Shown one piece after another: positions 54,614 to 63,683 of a stretch of DNA of 64,000 bases (the stretch's first letter is position 1; every line of letters begins with the position of its first letter). The DNA is from Gracilaria gracilis. Its lineage: Eukaryota > Rhodophyta > Florideophyceae > Gracilariales > Gracilariaceae. The notes under the pieces were generated by a model. That model had not been told where the DNA came from. It did no database searches and was given only the letters and a program-made list of their open reading frames with translations. The stretch is taken from NCBI GenBank assembly GCA_030374805.1, contig JARGSG010000091.1:124001-188000 (forward strand). Direction: 5' to 3'. Made by a program: the position numbers and the translations under genes.

Positions 54614-57600
54614 TCAACGCACAATTCGGCACATCCCAGAAAAGTCTTTCGTGAAGAGCAAATCCGTACCGCTGATGCGGCGCAACTCTTTTTCAGAGCT
54701 GCCTAGCACTGTTCCACTCCCCAAGTCGCGCACCTGAAATGCATTATCAAGCCCACGCGAGGACCAAAAGAGCTCGAGCGTGTCGATTCTGCGCTGCCAC
54801 TCAGCATCACGTGACGTGAGCACACACTCACCGCCCCCTGCGGTCAACGCCCACAGCCGTTCCGTGAAGCCATCATCCGACACGACGAAAGTGCCGTCAG
54901 CGCTCACTGCCACACGCCGAACCCAACTGGTGTGACCTTGGAGCGGCTGGCCCACGGCATTGCCGCTTTCTGCGTCCAACACACGCACCGTCATGTCGTA
55001 CGAGCCTGACACGATGCGAGTGCCGTCGGCGCTCACTGCCACACACGTCACCACATCGGTGTGACCTTGGAGCGGCTGCCCCACGGCGTTGCCGCTTTCT
55101 GCGTCCCACACACGCACCGTCATGTCGTACGAGCCTGACACGATGCGAGTGCCGTCGGCGCTCACTGCCATACACCACACCGCATCGGTGTGACCTTGGA
55201 GCGGCTGCCCCACGGCGTTGCCGCTTTCTGCGTCCCACACACGCACCGTCTTGTCGTCCGAGCCTGACACGATGCGAGTGCCGTCGGCGCTCACTGCCAA
55301 ACACGTCACCCAATCGGTGTGACCTTGGAGCGGCTGCCCCACGGCGTTGCCGCTTTCTGCGTCCCACACACGCACCGTCTTGTCGTCCGAGCCTGACACG
55401 ATGCGAGTGCCGTCGGCGCCCACTGCCACACACGTCACCCAACGGGTGTGACCTTGGAGCGGCTGCCCCACGGCGTTGCCGCTTTCTGCGTCCCACACAC
55501 GCACCGTGTTGTCGTCCGAGCCTGACACGATGCGAGTGCCGTCGGCGCTCACTGCCACACACTTCACCCTTTCGGAGTGTCCTTTGAGCGGCCGCCCCAC
55601 CGGTGTGCCGCTGAGCGTGTCCCACAGTTGAATAGACCAATCTTCCAACTGGCACGCAAGCCGAGAGCCATCCGCCACAAAATCAACAAAATCACGGTGA
55701 TTTGGACAGTCGTGTGCAACAGTTTGCTCCAGAACTCCAGTTTGTCTGTTCCACACACAAACGCGTCCGTCGCTATCCGCTGCCACCACCGTGCGTTGAT
55801 CAGGTAAGAACGAAAAACATTCCCACTGGCCTCCTGACGCTTGCAGCTCCTCATGCTTGAAATACTCGTTCGATTTCTCATACCTTCCCACATGCATGAC
55901 ATCACCGTAGTCCTGCGACAAAATCCAGATTGCATTAGGCTCTTCACGTATGCAACGTATCATCCCCGGGACGCGCACAGTTTGAAGTTCACTACCACCG
56001 GCTTGTGCCAAGACCCCGACAGACGCTTTGAGCCAAGGCTTCGGTGCACACCTTTCCATCCTCTGCACGAAATCCGCCGTCAACTCGCTCCGCGTCGCGT
56101 GCCACTGCAGCCGTCCGTGCAGCTGAAACCAACCCTCCTCCATCCGCCGGTTGTTGTTCACATACAACGCCCCCATCCTGGCCGCTACACGCATCATTTG
56201 CAGGTGCTCCCGGCGATTTGAATCTTGGCAACCGTTGTCGTTGCACATCGCTATTCCATGGTCCAAGTCTTGTTCCACGCTGAGGATTCCGTCTGTCACC
56301 TGTCGCTTCACAATCCATTGCGGTTGCGACAACAGCCACAGTAGCTGCTCCACATACCCTGCCTTTCGAAGCAGTCTGCAAACATTGTCGTGTATGTATC
56401 CATCAGCTTTAACATCCCACCATGCGTGCCGCAACTCTGAATTGCGGATGCCTTGCTTGGTGGCCCCCGTTACGACTTCTTCTTCCACCCCTCTCTCGCA
56501 TTCGAGCTGTGGTTCAGATAGCATGTAGTTGCTCACAAGGCTTTGATACAAAGCTTGTGTCTCACTTGCTTCAGTTGCTTTGCGAACAGCGATATCCAAA
56601 ATTAAGTCGTGCAGTTTCACAAACACTGAACCGTCTTTTCTCCTCATTTGCACAACTGAAACATCTGCAAACAATTTCACCACTTTTTTGGTTTCTGCCA
56701 ACGAACTCAACTTCCATAACTTCTGCAACATTCTGTCAGGAACAGACTGTTGCTTTTGAAGCACACTCAAAGCCCGAAACCAATACTCAATCTTTTCCCT
56801 TTCTTGTCCACTACGCTGCTTAAGAACTTGTAGAGATGACTCCACAATCTTTGGCATTTTACCATACGACCTATCCTCTATTTCCATCAAGTCCTTTGGT
56901 TGAGATTCAATGTCAGCGCGAAATTCAGACCATGCGTCCTGCTTTGGTGCGCAATCAAATGAATATAGCCATACCGAACCGCCGACAATACCCAACGCAA
57001 GCGGAAGGCCATCGCAAAATGTGAGAAAAAATTCCAACGCCTCGTTGTTTTTGTGGTCAAGCACGGTACTTTGCTCAAACCCTGCGTGAGTCATCAACAT
57101 TTGCCGCGACAGGTCCCCAAGCGCTTCCTTTTCTTTGAACTCAATCAGTTCGTCAGCGCCATCTAGAAAGTACCGGTCTCTGGTTGTGTACACCATTCTA
57201 CTGTTCCGGTTTACCATCTTACCAAGAGTTGTCAACACATCAGAGTCTATTCCATTCAAATGCCAAATATCATCCACCAGAAACAAGCACGAACGTTGGC
57301 CAAACCATTTCGATGCCTTCCCAGATGCCTCTGCAACAGATTTGGCGGTCTTTATCTCGTTTGCCAACTTCGAACCTCCTGCTTCATCAACAATGTTCGC
57401 GATTCCTTGCACTATATTCGATATTGCAGCATCGTTTCCAAGCTCAAGGTAAAAAATGTCTTCACGAAACACGTCTGTCACCTTACTGCATTCAGCAAGT
57501 CCTCGCAAAGCGCATGTCTTACCAACTCCACCTTTTCCAGTAGCCACAACCGCCACAATTCGGTTCCCGCTTGTGTTTAGAACCGCAGCCATCAGCTTCC

Positions 57601-58339
57601 CTTCGCATGTGGTGCGCGAGCCATAGTCCAGCGTTAATCTAGGTGGATTTCGGGGCACCATGTTGCATGAGTTATACTCATCTTGTTGTGCAGGTGCATT
57701 GCTTACCACGGGATGGCATCCCTCTAGTAACTCAGATCTCTCTTTTTCAAGGTGAGCCAAGATCTTGTTGAGAATGATTTGAATGAACTTTTCTCTGGTG
57801 GACGCCATGTCCAGCTGCTTGGAGTTCGTTGCGCCGACGTCGTTCCGAATGCTCCATAGAGTGGCGGCCGTACCCAATGCATGCTTGACATCTTTGAGCG
57901 GTATGATGCCATCCCAGGCACGCTTGATAAGACCGTGCCGGTCAAAGAGTTCGTTGTACTTGCGAAAGATAGTCGAATCGCGGCACTCGTCGGTACCAAA
58001 GCGGTAAAAGATAGGGATGAGCATGGGCGGAGTCTCTTTGGCGGCCACGGCGCGGTCGTAACGGCGAACGAATGCCAGAAGCTCACGCATGGGCCATTCC
58101 TTGGCCACAAATTCGGGACTCATAACAAACACGCCCACGGGAGCCGTTGCCATGGCGTGTTCCATGACTTTCGGGCAGTGGTCGCCGAGACCGAAGGACT
58201 CCTCATCGAGGAAAACGGAGAGGCCGTGCTCGCAAAGGCGTTTCCATAACGGTCGGGCAATTGTTTCTTTGTCCTCACCCGCATGGCTGAGAAAGATGCG
58301 GAACTGTGGTGTGTGGGAGGAAGAAGCGCCTTGCGACAT
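54614..58339 (-). CDS. TIR-NB-ARC-WD40 receptor-like protein 8, 1241 aa, intact
   Basis: ATG at 58339 (M-S-Q-G-A-S-S-S); upstream-most member of the array. All motifs intact. The propeller has six blades. Blades one, three and four match gene 1 in order, including its rare C-L-A-V and C-M-A-V forms and S-Y-D-M-T. Gene 8 has one extra T-R-W blade (V-G-A-D-G) and a fifth blade with V-R-V-L-D in place of V-R-V-W-D, which loses the defining Trp of WD. The NB-ARC and helical region resemble gene 6 more than gene 1. Confidence 0.92.
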   Translation of the reverse strand: MSQGASSSHTPQFRIFLSHAGEDKETIARPLWKRLCEHGLSVFLDEESFGLGDHCPKVMEHAMATAPVGVFVMSPEFVAKEWPMRELLAFVRRYDRAVAAKETPPMLIPIFYRFGTDECRDSTIFRKYNELFDRHGLIKRAWDGIIPLKDVKHALGTAATLWSIRNDVGATNSKQLDMASTREKFIQIILNKILAHLEKERSELLEGCHPVVSNAPAQQDEYNSCNMVPRNPPRLTLDYGSRTTCEGKLMAAVLNTSGNRIVAVVATGKGGVGKTCALRGLAECSKVTDVFREDIFYLELGNDAAISNIVQGIANIVDEAGGSKLANEIKTAKSVAEASGKASKWFGQRSCLFLVDDIWHLNGIDSDVLTTLGKMVNRNSRMVYTTRDRYFLDGADELIEFKEKEALGDLSRQMLMTHAGFEQSTVLDHKNNEALEFFLTFCDGLPLALGIVGGSVWLYSFDCAPKQDAWSEFRADIESQPKDLMEIEDRSYGKMPKIVESSLQVLKQRSGQEREKIEYWFRALSVLQKQQSVPDRMLQKLWKLSSLAETKKVVKLFADVSVVQMRRKDGSVFVKLHDLILDIAVRKATEASETQALYQSLVSNYMLSEPQLECERGVEEEVVTGATKQGIRNSELRHAWWDVKADGYIHDNVCRLLRKAGYVEQLLWLLSQPQWIVKRQVTDGILSVEQDLDHGIAMCNDNGCQDSNRREHLQMMRVAARMGALYVNNNRRMEEGWFQLHGRLQWHATRSELTADFVQRMERCAPKPWLKASVGVLAQAGGSELQTVRVPGMIRCIREEPNAIWILSQDYGDVMHVGRYEKSNEYFKHEELQASGGQWECFSFLPDQRTVVAADSDGRVCVWNRQTGVLEQTVAHDCPNHRDFVDFVADGSRLACQLEDWSIQLWDTLSGTPVGRPLKGHSERVKCVAVSADGTRIVSGSDDNTVRVWDAESGNAVGQPLQGHTRWVTCVAVGADGTRIVSGSDDKTVRVWDAESGNAVGQPLQGHTDWVTCLAVSADGTRIVSGSDDKTVRVWDAESGNAVGQPLQGHTDAVWCMAVSADGTRIVSGSYDMTVRVWDAESGNAVGQPLQGHTDVVTCVAVSADGTRIVSGSYDMTVRVLDAESGNAVGQPLQGHTSWVRRVAVSADGTFVVSDDGFTERLWALTAGGGECVLTSRDAEWQRRIDTLELFWSSRGLDNAFQVRDLGSGTVLGSSEKELRRISGTDLLFTKDFSGMCRIVR
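54835..55600 (-). repeat. WD40 blade array of gene 8: 6 x 129 bp
   Basis: Six repeats, last diverged (S-D-D-G-F-T-E-R-L-W). Windows after G-H: S-E-R, T-R-W, T-D-W, T-D-A, T-D-V, T-S-W. Confidence 0.95.
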
Positions 58340-59693
58340 GGAGTGAGGATGTGTGTCGAGCGTTGGCTACCTCCCTCACGGTGGCGTTGTGTGAATGATT
58401 GCGCTGCCGACGACGATGGGTGCTGGAGAAGGAGGAGGGAAGTAGCTACACGGTAGCGCGCGTGCATAGGTTGAGCAAGACGGTGGGCGACTAAACGCTC
58501 AAGATCTGCGGTACCGTTGGTACATATCAGGCGACAACTGCGGTCCAACTGTGCACAACGACTTGCGGCAGCCAACAATCTGCGTTAGCCCTTAGATACG
58601 GTGGACCCGAGACTCCTCTTGAGAAGAAAACAGATAGCGTTAACTTTCGTGTTTTTTTACAGTGCGATGGGCAGTGCGATGGGTGCACGACCGCGCCTTA
58701 CTTGTTCGAATGATAGCACCACTTCTTCTTCTTTATTATGGCCTGTCGCCCCTGATTGTTTCTCACAACGCATGCAGGCGGCTGTGCTTTCGCCTGAGAG
58801 GCTCATAGAACGCCCCTGATCAGTTGCCTCCCTGTTGAGCTACACTCAGACTGCGCCATGGAGAACAACACGAGATTCTGAAAGAGCTCATATCTGCTTT
58901 TGAACTACAGATACAGTAATGGAAAACCGTTTTGCGTAACTTTGTCATCCAGCTTTGTGGTGGACAGTGGTGATATGTAGTGCGTCGAGCACAGACAATC
59001 AGAACAATCGCAGTCCACACTGACCACGACGAAACGACGAAAGTTTGCGCCTTCGCTGGTGCGACGCACATGTACGCTTTTTCCACTTGGTGCGAACTAC
59101 ACGTAACCTTACAAGCACATGCGTGTGTGTTGGAGAAAGCACCTGCTCTCTGGGAGAATACAAGGGTAGTGCGCGTTGTACACGCTGAGTCCGTTCTCGT
59201 TCAGATTCTACTCTACGTGGTCAGTACCAACGGTATCAGCGCTTCCATCAACTTTCGTAGCATGTAAATGGACGGATGACGGCGTGTGAAATTGTGTTTG
59301 TGTTGCTGGCAGCTCACGATTCTGCAACGTCTCTTCTGAACCCCTTTCCCCTTTCGTCTTAGACAAGCCTACTGCTCCCTATTTTCACATGCTCTTCAAG
59401 AAGCTCACCATCTTTGTCGTTAAACTAGTAAACTCCAGCAACTTCTACTGATCTGCTGACATCATCATCTTCTGCTGACAAGTTGGCGATGGATCACCCC
59501 ACTGCAAGTGGATATGCGTTCTTAGCTCCGCAGTGCTGACAGTTGTCTGGAATATTATACCTAAAAGAATCTGCCCTTCACCTCGTGCTCAGGCTTCACA
59601 ATCTGGCTATTGGTTTCGTGTTGGAAGTGTTTACTTTGTTGGCTGTCTTGGGTTGGGATCGGCATCGCTCCCAAACAGGACCGGTCGGCTGAG
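58340..59693. repeat. Terminal spacer of the array (promoter side of gene 8)
   Basis: Shared spacer but the most diverged copy. It has private insertions near 58722-58760 and 59250-59365 and a small one near 59101, and ends abruptly in GGTCGGCTGA where the Harbinger terminus starts. No gene recognised. Confidence 0.65.
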
Positions 59694-59780
59694 GGCCGTT
59701 CCAACACTTTTTTTTTTGTATGGAAATAGCATATGAAGATTTTCTCGAGACGTGGCGACTCCTGAGTGGCCATATCTAAT

Positions 59781-61229
59781 ATGAACCTCTCAGACATTGT
59801 GTGTCTTGCAGGGTACCCCGCTGCAAGTTCCATAGCATATGGCTTCCCGTCTCTCCGTTCGTCTTCACCATTCGTGCCGTCCAAAATGTCCAATCGACAT
59901 AGCAACATCCACAACAATGACAATGATGCTCACGGCCGTAGTCATTGCTCTCCCCAACCCAGTGTTCCCGTTCATTCCAGCCCTTCCGAAGCCGTCCTTG
60001 CCAAAAACCCACCACTTCTACCATCATCTAATACCAATGCCGCTACTTCTACTGCATCATTACAAAACGCCGATCAGGAAACAACCACAGCAAGACGAAA
60101 CAATTCTCAACCACGACGTGTCACCCAAACCGTATTGTCTGCAGCACTACGCAACATTGGACTTTCTGGTTCCGGCTCCAAGTCTGTACTTACAACTCGT
60201 TTGCAGCAAGCAAATGTGTGCAGCGACCAAGAGATATTTGAGCTAGCAAGGCTTTGGGAACTAAACAAATGCGTCGATACCGAACGGGTAGCTTCAGCGA
60301 CTGGAGTAGAGCGTGGACGCGCTCCAAACTGGAGGAAGCACGAGACCGCTCGTTTGTGTCATGTTGTGGCCGATGCAAGACACACAACGATTTTATCGCG
60401 AATGTACCAGCGAGTCGAAACCCGCACAGAACTCGACGCAGGGCGTCACGACCCTTTCTCAAGCGAGTTCGTGCAGCTCTTTAACGACAACAATTTCACA
60501 CCGGACATCCCTGACGCAGTATGTGGAGTGAGAGAAGATGTGCTTCTGGAATTTAACCCAAATGAACATCCTCATCTACGTAATGGGACGATCTTGAAGC
60601 AACGGTGGGGAAAGCTACGGTCTTTGTACACAATTGCCAGCGAGAAGTACAATCGGTCCGGGCAGGGTGACCCCGATACGTTTCCAAACTTCACCAGTGG
60701 TGATGACAGTCTTTCATACGTCCATTGCGTATTCCACAAGCATCCCAGTTTAGATGCCGTTGTTCGAACCACTCCACCAAATGCGCAAGTAGAGGCCGGT
60801 TGGAATGATATTGAAGCCTGCCGTGCTTCGATTCCTCCTGTTAGGACCTCATCACGAAAGAGAAGGCGAGAGGAAGGCATTCATTCTGTTGCGGCTGCCC
60901 TTAACAAAATGGCGGAAAGCAGTACATCACCACAGCCCATTGTCATACAAGACGGCTCCTCTGCCATTACATCAGATGCACGTTTATTGGAGTTAGAGCG
61001 CGCTACCAAAGTTGCGTCAACCGTATCTTCGTTGATGGAACTGGAGGTGAAAATCATGAAGAGTATCGAGGATATTCGTAGTAGAGAGCCTGCGTCGCAG
61101 GCAGGTACTGCAAATAGGACTTTGGACCTAATGGAGCGGCGCTTGGCTTGTACTAGGCAAATCATTGACAAGGCAATGTCCAGCATGGAGGTGAATGATG
61201 ATGTTCCGGAGGGAGGAAACGAGGTTTAA
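59781..61229 (+). CDS. PIF/Harbinger accessory protein with SAP and Myb/SANT-like domains, about 482 aa
   Basis: First ATG of the open frame is 59781; ATG 59886 (M-S-N-R-H-S) is an alternative start after a poorly conserved-looking leader. Ser/Thr/Asn-rich N-terminus, then a SAP motif (about 115-143: V-L-S-A-A-L-R-N-I-G-L-S-G-S-G-S-K-S, R-L), a DNA-binding helix pair. A Myb/SANT-like domain follows from about 183 (N-W-R-K-H-E-T-A-R-L-C-H-V-V-A-D to F-N-D-N-N-F and L-K-Q-R-W-G-K-L). A basic stretch S-R-K-R-R-R-E-E is a likely nuclear signal, and the C-terminus is helical or coiled-coil. In Harbinger elements such a protein binds subterminal DNA and brings the transposase to the nucleus. Intact. 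Confidence 0.82.
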   Translation: MNLSDIVCLAGYPAASSIAYGFPSLRSSSPFVPSKMSNRHSNIHNNDNDAHGRSHCSPQPSVPVHSSPSEAVLAKNPPLLPSSNTNAATSTASLQNADQETTTARRNNSQPRRVTQTVLSAALRNIGLSGSGSKSVLTTRLQQANVCSDQEIFELARLWELNKCVDTERVASATGVERGRAPNWRKHETARLCHVVADARHTTILSRMYQRVETRTELDAGRHDPFSSEFVQLFNDNNFTPDIPDAVCGVREDVLLEFNPNEHPHLRNGTILKQRWGKLRSLYTIASEKYNRSGQGDPDTFPNFTSGDDSLSYVHCVFHKHPSLDAVVRTTPPNAQVEAGWNDIEACRASIPPVRTSSRKRRREEGIHSVAAALNKMAESSTSPQPIVIQDGSSAITSDARLLELERATKVASTVSSLMELEVKIMKSIEDIRSREPASQAGTANRTLDLMERRLACTRQIIDKAMSSMEVNDDVPEGGNEV

Positions 61230-61307
61230 TTCGAACTCTCATATAGGTAACTCGTGGATGTGATAAAGACAGTGAAAATGAACTGTACGCAACGCGTTTC
61301 GATCTAC

Positions 61308-62417
61308 TCAGACATATGGCCTACGCCGCGCACTTGCTTCAATTTCTTGTGTGAAATCGATGCGCAACTGTGACGCCTCTAAGTCTCGGCGCCTATGATG
61401 TAGCGCTTCATTAAGGTCGCACTCATCTTGAAGATGAAGGGCTAGGTCGGCTGGCTCGTGGTGGTTGGCACAATCTGCCTCCGAAGGTGGAGGAACATCG
61501 GGAGAGCCGTCATTGTCGATGACAAAGTTATGGAGTTTGCAACAGATTGAGATCACTCTTGCGTTGTTGACGACAGAGCCACGAAGCGGCCTCCAGAACA
61601 CACCCCATCTACCAACAAGAATTCCAAAGCTTTGCTCAATGAACGAGCGTGCAGAAGAATGCCAATAGTTAAAACAGCTCTTCGAGGTGCTCAACGATCT
61701 GCCAGGCCAGGGCGTCAATATTCTTTTCGTGCATGTATATGCATCGTCGGCTGCTATCCAGTATCCTGGGACAAGGTTCTCCTCTCCTCCTTCAAGTAGA
61801 GCGGCTAAGCCACTCATCGCGAATGCCGTACTATCGTGAGTAGATCCAGGCGACATGCACGATATATAAGTAAAGCGGTAGTCAGAATCGCACATTGCTT
61901 GAAGATTGAGAGCAAAGAATCCTTTCCTATTATAGTATATAGATGAATTGGCCACCTCCGACGATGACGGTTCCGTTATTTTGATAGCAATACCATCGAG
62001 AGCCCCGCAACACATATCTAGAGCACTCGGTTCGCCTCTCGAGAACTTCTTTTCAACTCTAGAGAGCCATTCTTCATCCTTGTAGTGAAAGAATAAGTGA
62101 AGAGTTCTATTCAGGGTAGTAATGGTGTCGTCAATATAGTAGTAAACTGAAGATGGCGAGAGCTGGTATGCCATGCCGATGTCTAAATATGAACCGCCAG
62201 CTAGCCATCGTATGGTTACTGATAGTCTAAGCAGCGGCGAGCTCTTGCGAAACTTGCAATTGGAATGTAGTGCAAGTTTTTCCGCAAGAGCAATAAAAGA
62301 CGTCTGTGACATCCTGTATATTCTCTTGAACAACCGAGAGGGCGTTCCTGCCATTATAGAAGAAAACATAAATCTTCCTCGATAAAGCGTGTGCTCCCCG
62401 CGACCGAGTTCTCTCAT
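61308..62417 (-). CDS. PIF/Harbinger DDE transposase, about 369 aa
   Basis: The first ATG is 62417; the frame is open further upstream to 62705 but without ATG, so an upstream exon cannot be excluded. Helix-turn-helix about 74-100 (G-S-Y-L-D-I-G-M-A-Y-Q-L-S-P-S-S-V-Y). DDE_4 nuclease: first Asp in G-A-L-D-G-I-A-I (D141), then Y-Y-N-R-K-G-F-F-A-L-N-L-Q and G-S-T-H-D-S, second Asp in A-D-D-A-Y (D224), and Glu in F-I-E-Q-S-F-G-I-L (E261). All three catalytic residues are present and the frame is intact, so the enzyme could be active. It cuts and pastes with a 3-bp target duplication in the family. Confidence 0.88.
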   Translation of the reverse strand: MRELGRGEHTLYRGRFMFSSIMAGTPSRLFKRIYRMSQTSFIALAEKLALHSNCKFRKSSPLLRLSVTIRWLAGGSYLDIGMAYQLSPSSVYYYIDDTITTLNRTLHLFFHYKDEEWLSRVEKKFSRGEPSALDMCCGALDGIAIKITEPSSSEVANSSIYYNRKGFFALNLQAMCDSDYRFTYISCMSPGSTHDSTAFAMSGLAALLEGGEENLVPGYWIAADDAYTCTKRILTPWPGRSLSTSKSCFNYWHSSARSFIEQSFGILVGRWGVFWRPLRGSVVNNARVISICCKLHNFVIDNDGSPDVPPPSEADCANHHEPADLALHLQDECDLNEALHHRRRDLEASQLRIDFTQEIEASARRRPYV

Positions 62418-62850
62418 GTTTTCTAATATGATTGCCGAAGCAGCAGCAGCTGTGATGTAGGCTGTTTTTGCAACAGAGACTTCTGACGGAGGCGAGTAGG
62501 AGCTGACAGTGAGTGGAGCTCGGCGCACGGAAACAGGCCAGCGTGACCTGGAAATGCAGGCACCGTGCACACAGTCGCGTAATCTAGCCCGGAAGCACTC
62601 AGGAGAGTGATGTCGTGGCGGGTCAATTGTAGTTTTGTAGTTACTTCTAGAGTGCAACTCCAGGCGGCGGTGTTCCCGCCACTTTGGGAGAGGGCTGACA
62701 CGCAATGGAGCGCGCTTTAAGCGCTGACATGCAGCCGACGGGGAACTTCACCCCTTCAAATAGCCTGGAGGGCGAGACAGTAGTCGACCCTCGGAGGAGG
62801 GGTATCGAAGAACAGACGAAAGGACGATCAGTAAACATCAGTTGTTAAAC
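62418..62850. other. Between transposase and gag: no gene; right end of Harbinger / 5' part of LTR element expected here
   Basis: The transposase frame stays open to 62705 without ATG. No inverted copy of the left Harbinger end and no clear LTR start could be recognised, since the matching 3' LTR is outside the window. Confidence 0.4.
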
Positions 62851-62858
62851 TGGTAGCA
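62851..62858 (+). promoter_or_regulatory. Possible primer-binding site of the gypsy element
   Basis: TGGTAGCA begins with TGGTAGC, which would pair with the 3' end of an initiator-Met tRNA of the GCTACCA type, and sits 10 bp before the gag ATG. The match is short. Confidence 0.3.
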
Positions 62859-62867
62859 TCATTGGCG

Positions 62868-63683
62868 ATGTCTCAGCACGATGCTTCGGCCTCTGACAAG
62901 GTCCCAACCGCTTCGATCAACCTCAAGCCCAACAAACCTGAATCATTTGCTGGCGATCGTGATTTCTTGGTCGTTAATACGTGGTTGTACAAAGTCGAGC
63001 AGTATTTCTGCTTGATACAGCTGAGCAATGCTCATGTTTTGCTCTCAGATGAAAACAAAATTGCTTACGCTTCAACGTTATTAACTGGGACTGCCGCAAT
63101 TTGGTGGTACACAACGCTAAAATCCCAGCAACGCCCCACGACATGGGATGACTTTGGGGCGGCATTACGAAAAGAGTTTATTCCTGAGGACCATGCCAGG
63201 CAGGCACGGGATAAACTTCGATCATCCAAGCAAGTTACTACTGTCTCTAGGTATCTGTCAGATTTCCGCAATATCATTCTTACTATTCCGGACATTAGTG
63301 ACAGCGAGAAGCTCGACAAGTTTGTTAGTGGTTTGAAGGGTAATATCCAGTTTGAGGTCCGAAAATCAAGCTGTTGTGACTTTGAAGAGGCCACAAAAAT
63401 TGCTATGCGTGTCGAAGCTGCCTTTCTTGGCAGCTCGTTGAAGGACGTTCAACATACTACTCAGGAAAATGTCCCAGAAGCAATGGAAATTGGCAATTCT
63501 GCCGCTGGTGTGAGAGGGAAATCCAAGCAGCGTCTGTACGATATCAAGAACAACGCCTGCTTTACTTGTCACAAACCAGGATGCCGTCCTTGGAAGCATA
63601 GGCGCCAGACTGAATCAATCAAAGTCGACAACATCGAGAGTAGTGAGCAGGTTGACGTAGATTCGGACAGCTCGGAAAACTAG
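62868..63683 (+). CDS. Ty3/gypsy-type gag protein, 271 aa
   Basis: ATG 62868 (M-S-Q-H-D-A-S), intact to TAG 63681-63683. The retrotransposon capsid core runs about 25-190: P-E-S-F-A-G-D-R-D, then W-L-Y-K-V-E-Q-Y-F, A-A-I-W-W-Y, W-D-D-F-G-A-A-L-R-K-E-F-I-P, and Y-L-S-D-F-R-N-I with F-V-S-G-L-K. A C-terminal knuckle C-F-T-C-H-K-P-G-C-R-P-W-K-H has spacing C-x2-C-x4-C-x4-H, i.e. the usual H and last C are exchanged. An acidic Ser-rich tail follows. It forms the particle shell and binds element RNA. Protease follows in the -1 frame. Confidence 0.85.
   Translation: MSQHDASASDKVPTASINLKPNKPESFAGDRDFLVVNTWLYKVEQYFCLIQLSNAHVLLSDENKIAYASTLLTGTAAIWWYTTLKSQQRPTTWDDFGAALRKEFIPEDHARQARDKLRSSKQVTTVSRYLSDFRNIILTIPDISDSEKLDKFVSGLKGNIQFEVRKSSCCDFEEATKIAMRVEAAFLGSSLKDVQHTTQENVPEAMEIGNSAAGVRGKSKQRLYDIKNNACFTCHKPGCRPWKHRRQTESIKVDNIESSEQVDVDSDSSEN

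Larger units (their letters stand above)
4811..59693 (-). repeat. Tandem array of eight TIR-NB-ARC-WD40 / glutaminase-relic units
   Basis: Eight head-to-tail units, all with the receptor gene on the minus strand. Receptor start codons are at 9708, 17184, 23519, 30021, 35934, 42718, 50075 and 58339 (steps of 5.9-8.3 kb). Each unit holds receptor gene, glutaminase relic and shared noncoding DNA. The left junction is near 4811, inside aminopeptidase-derived sequence; homology to other units starts at CTCGTTCAGATT. The right junction is at 59693, where the repeat stops after GGTCGGCTGA and a Harbinger end begins. Sub-parts of units group differently (start region, relic type, spacer), so the array is a recombination mosaic. 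Confidence 0.95.
59694..62417. mobile_element. PIF/Harbinger DNA transposon (two convergent ORFs)
   Basis: It contains a SAP plus Myb/SANT-like ORF on plus and a DDE transposase on minus, converging with 78 bp between. The putative left terminus GGGCCGTTCCAACAC, followed by a T10 tract, begins exactly where the array spacer is cut; G-rich starts with a GTTCC core suit Harbinger ends. I could not find the matching inverted end on the right (62418-62860), so the right boundary given is only the transposase start and the element may be broken or nested. Confidence 0.8.

Noticed and set aside
62418-62705. N-terminal extension of the Harbinger transposase
   Set aside because: Open but without ATG (starts only at TTG), and no family resemblance; the ATG at 62417 was preferred.
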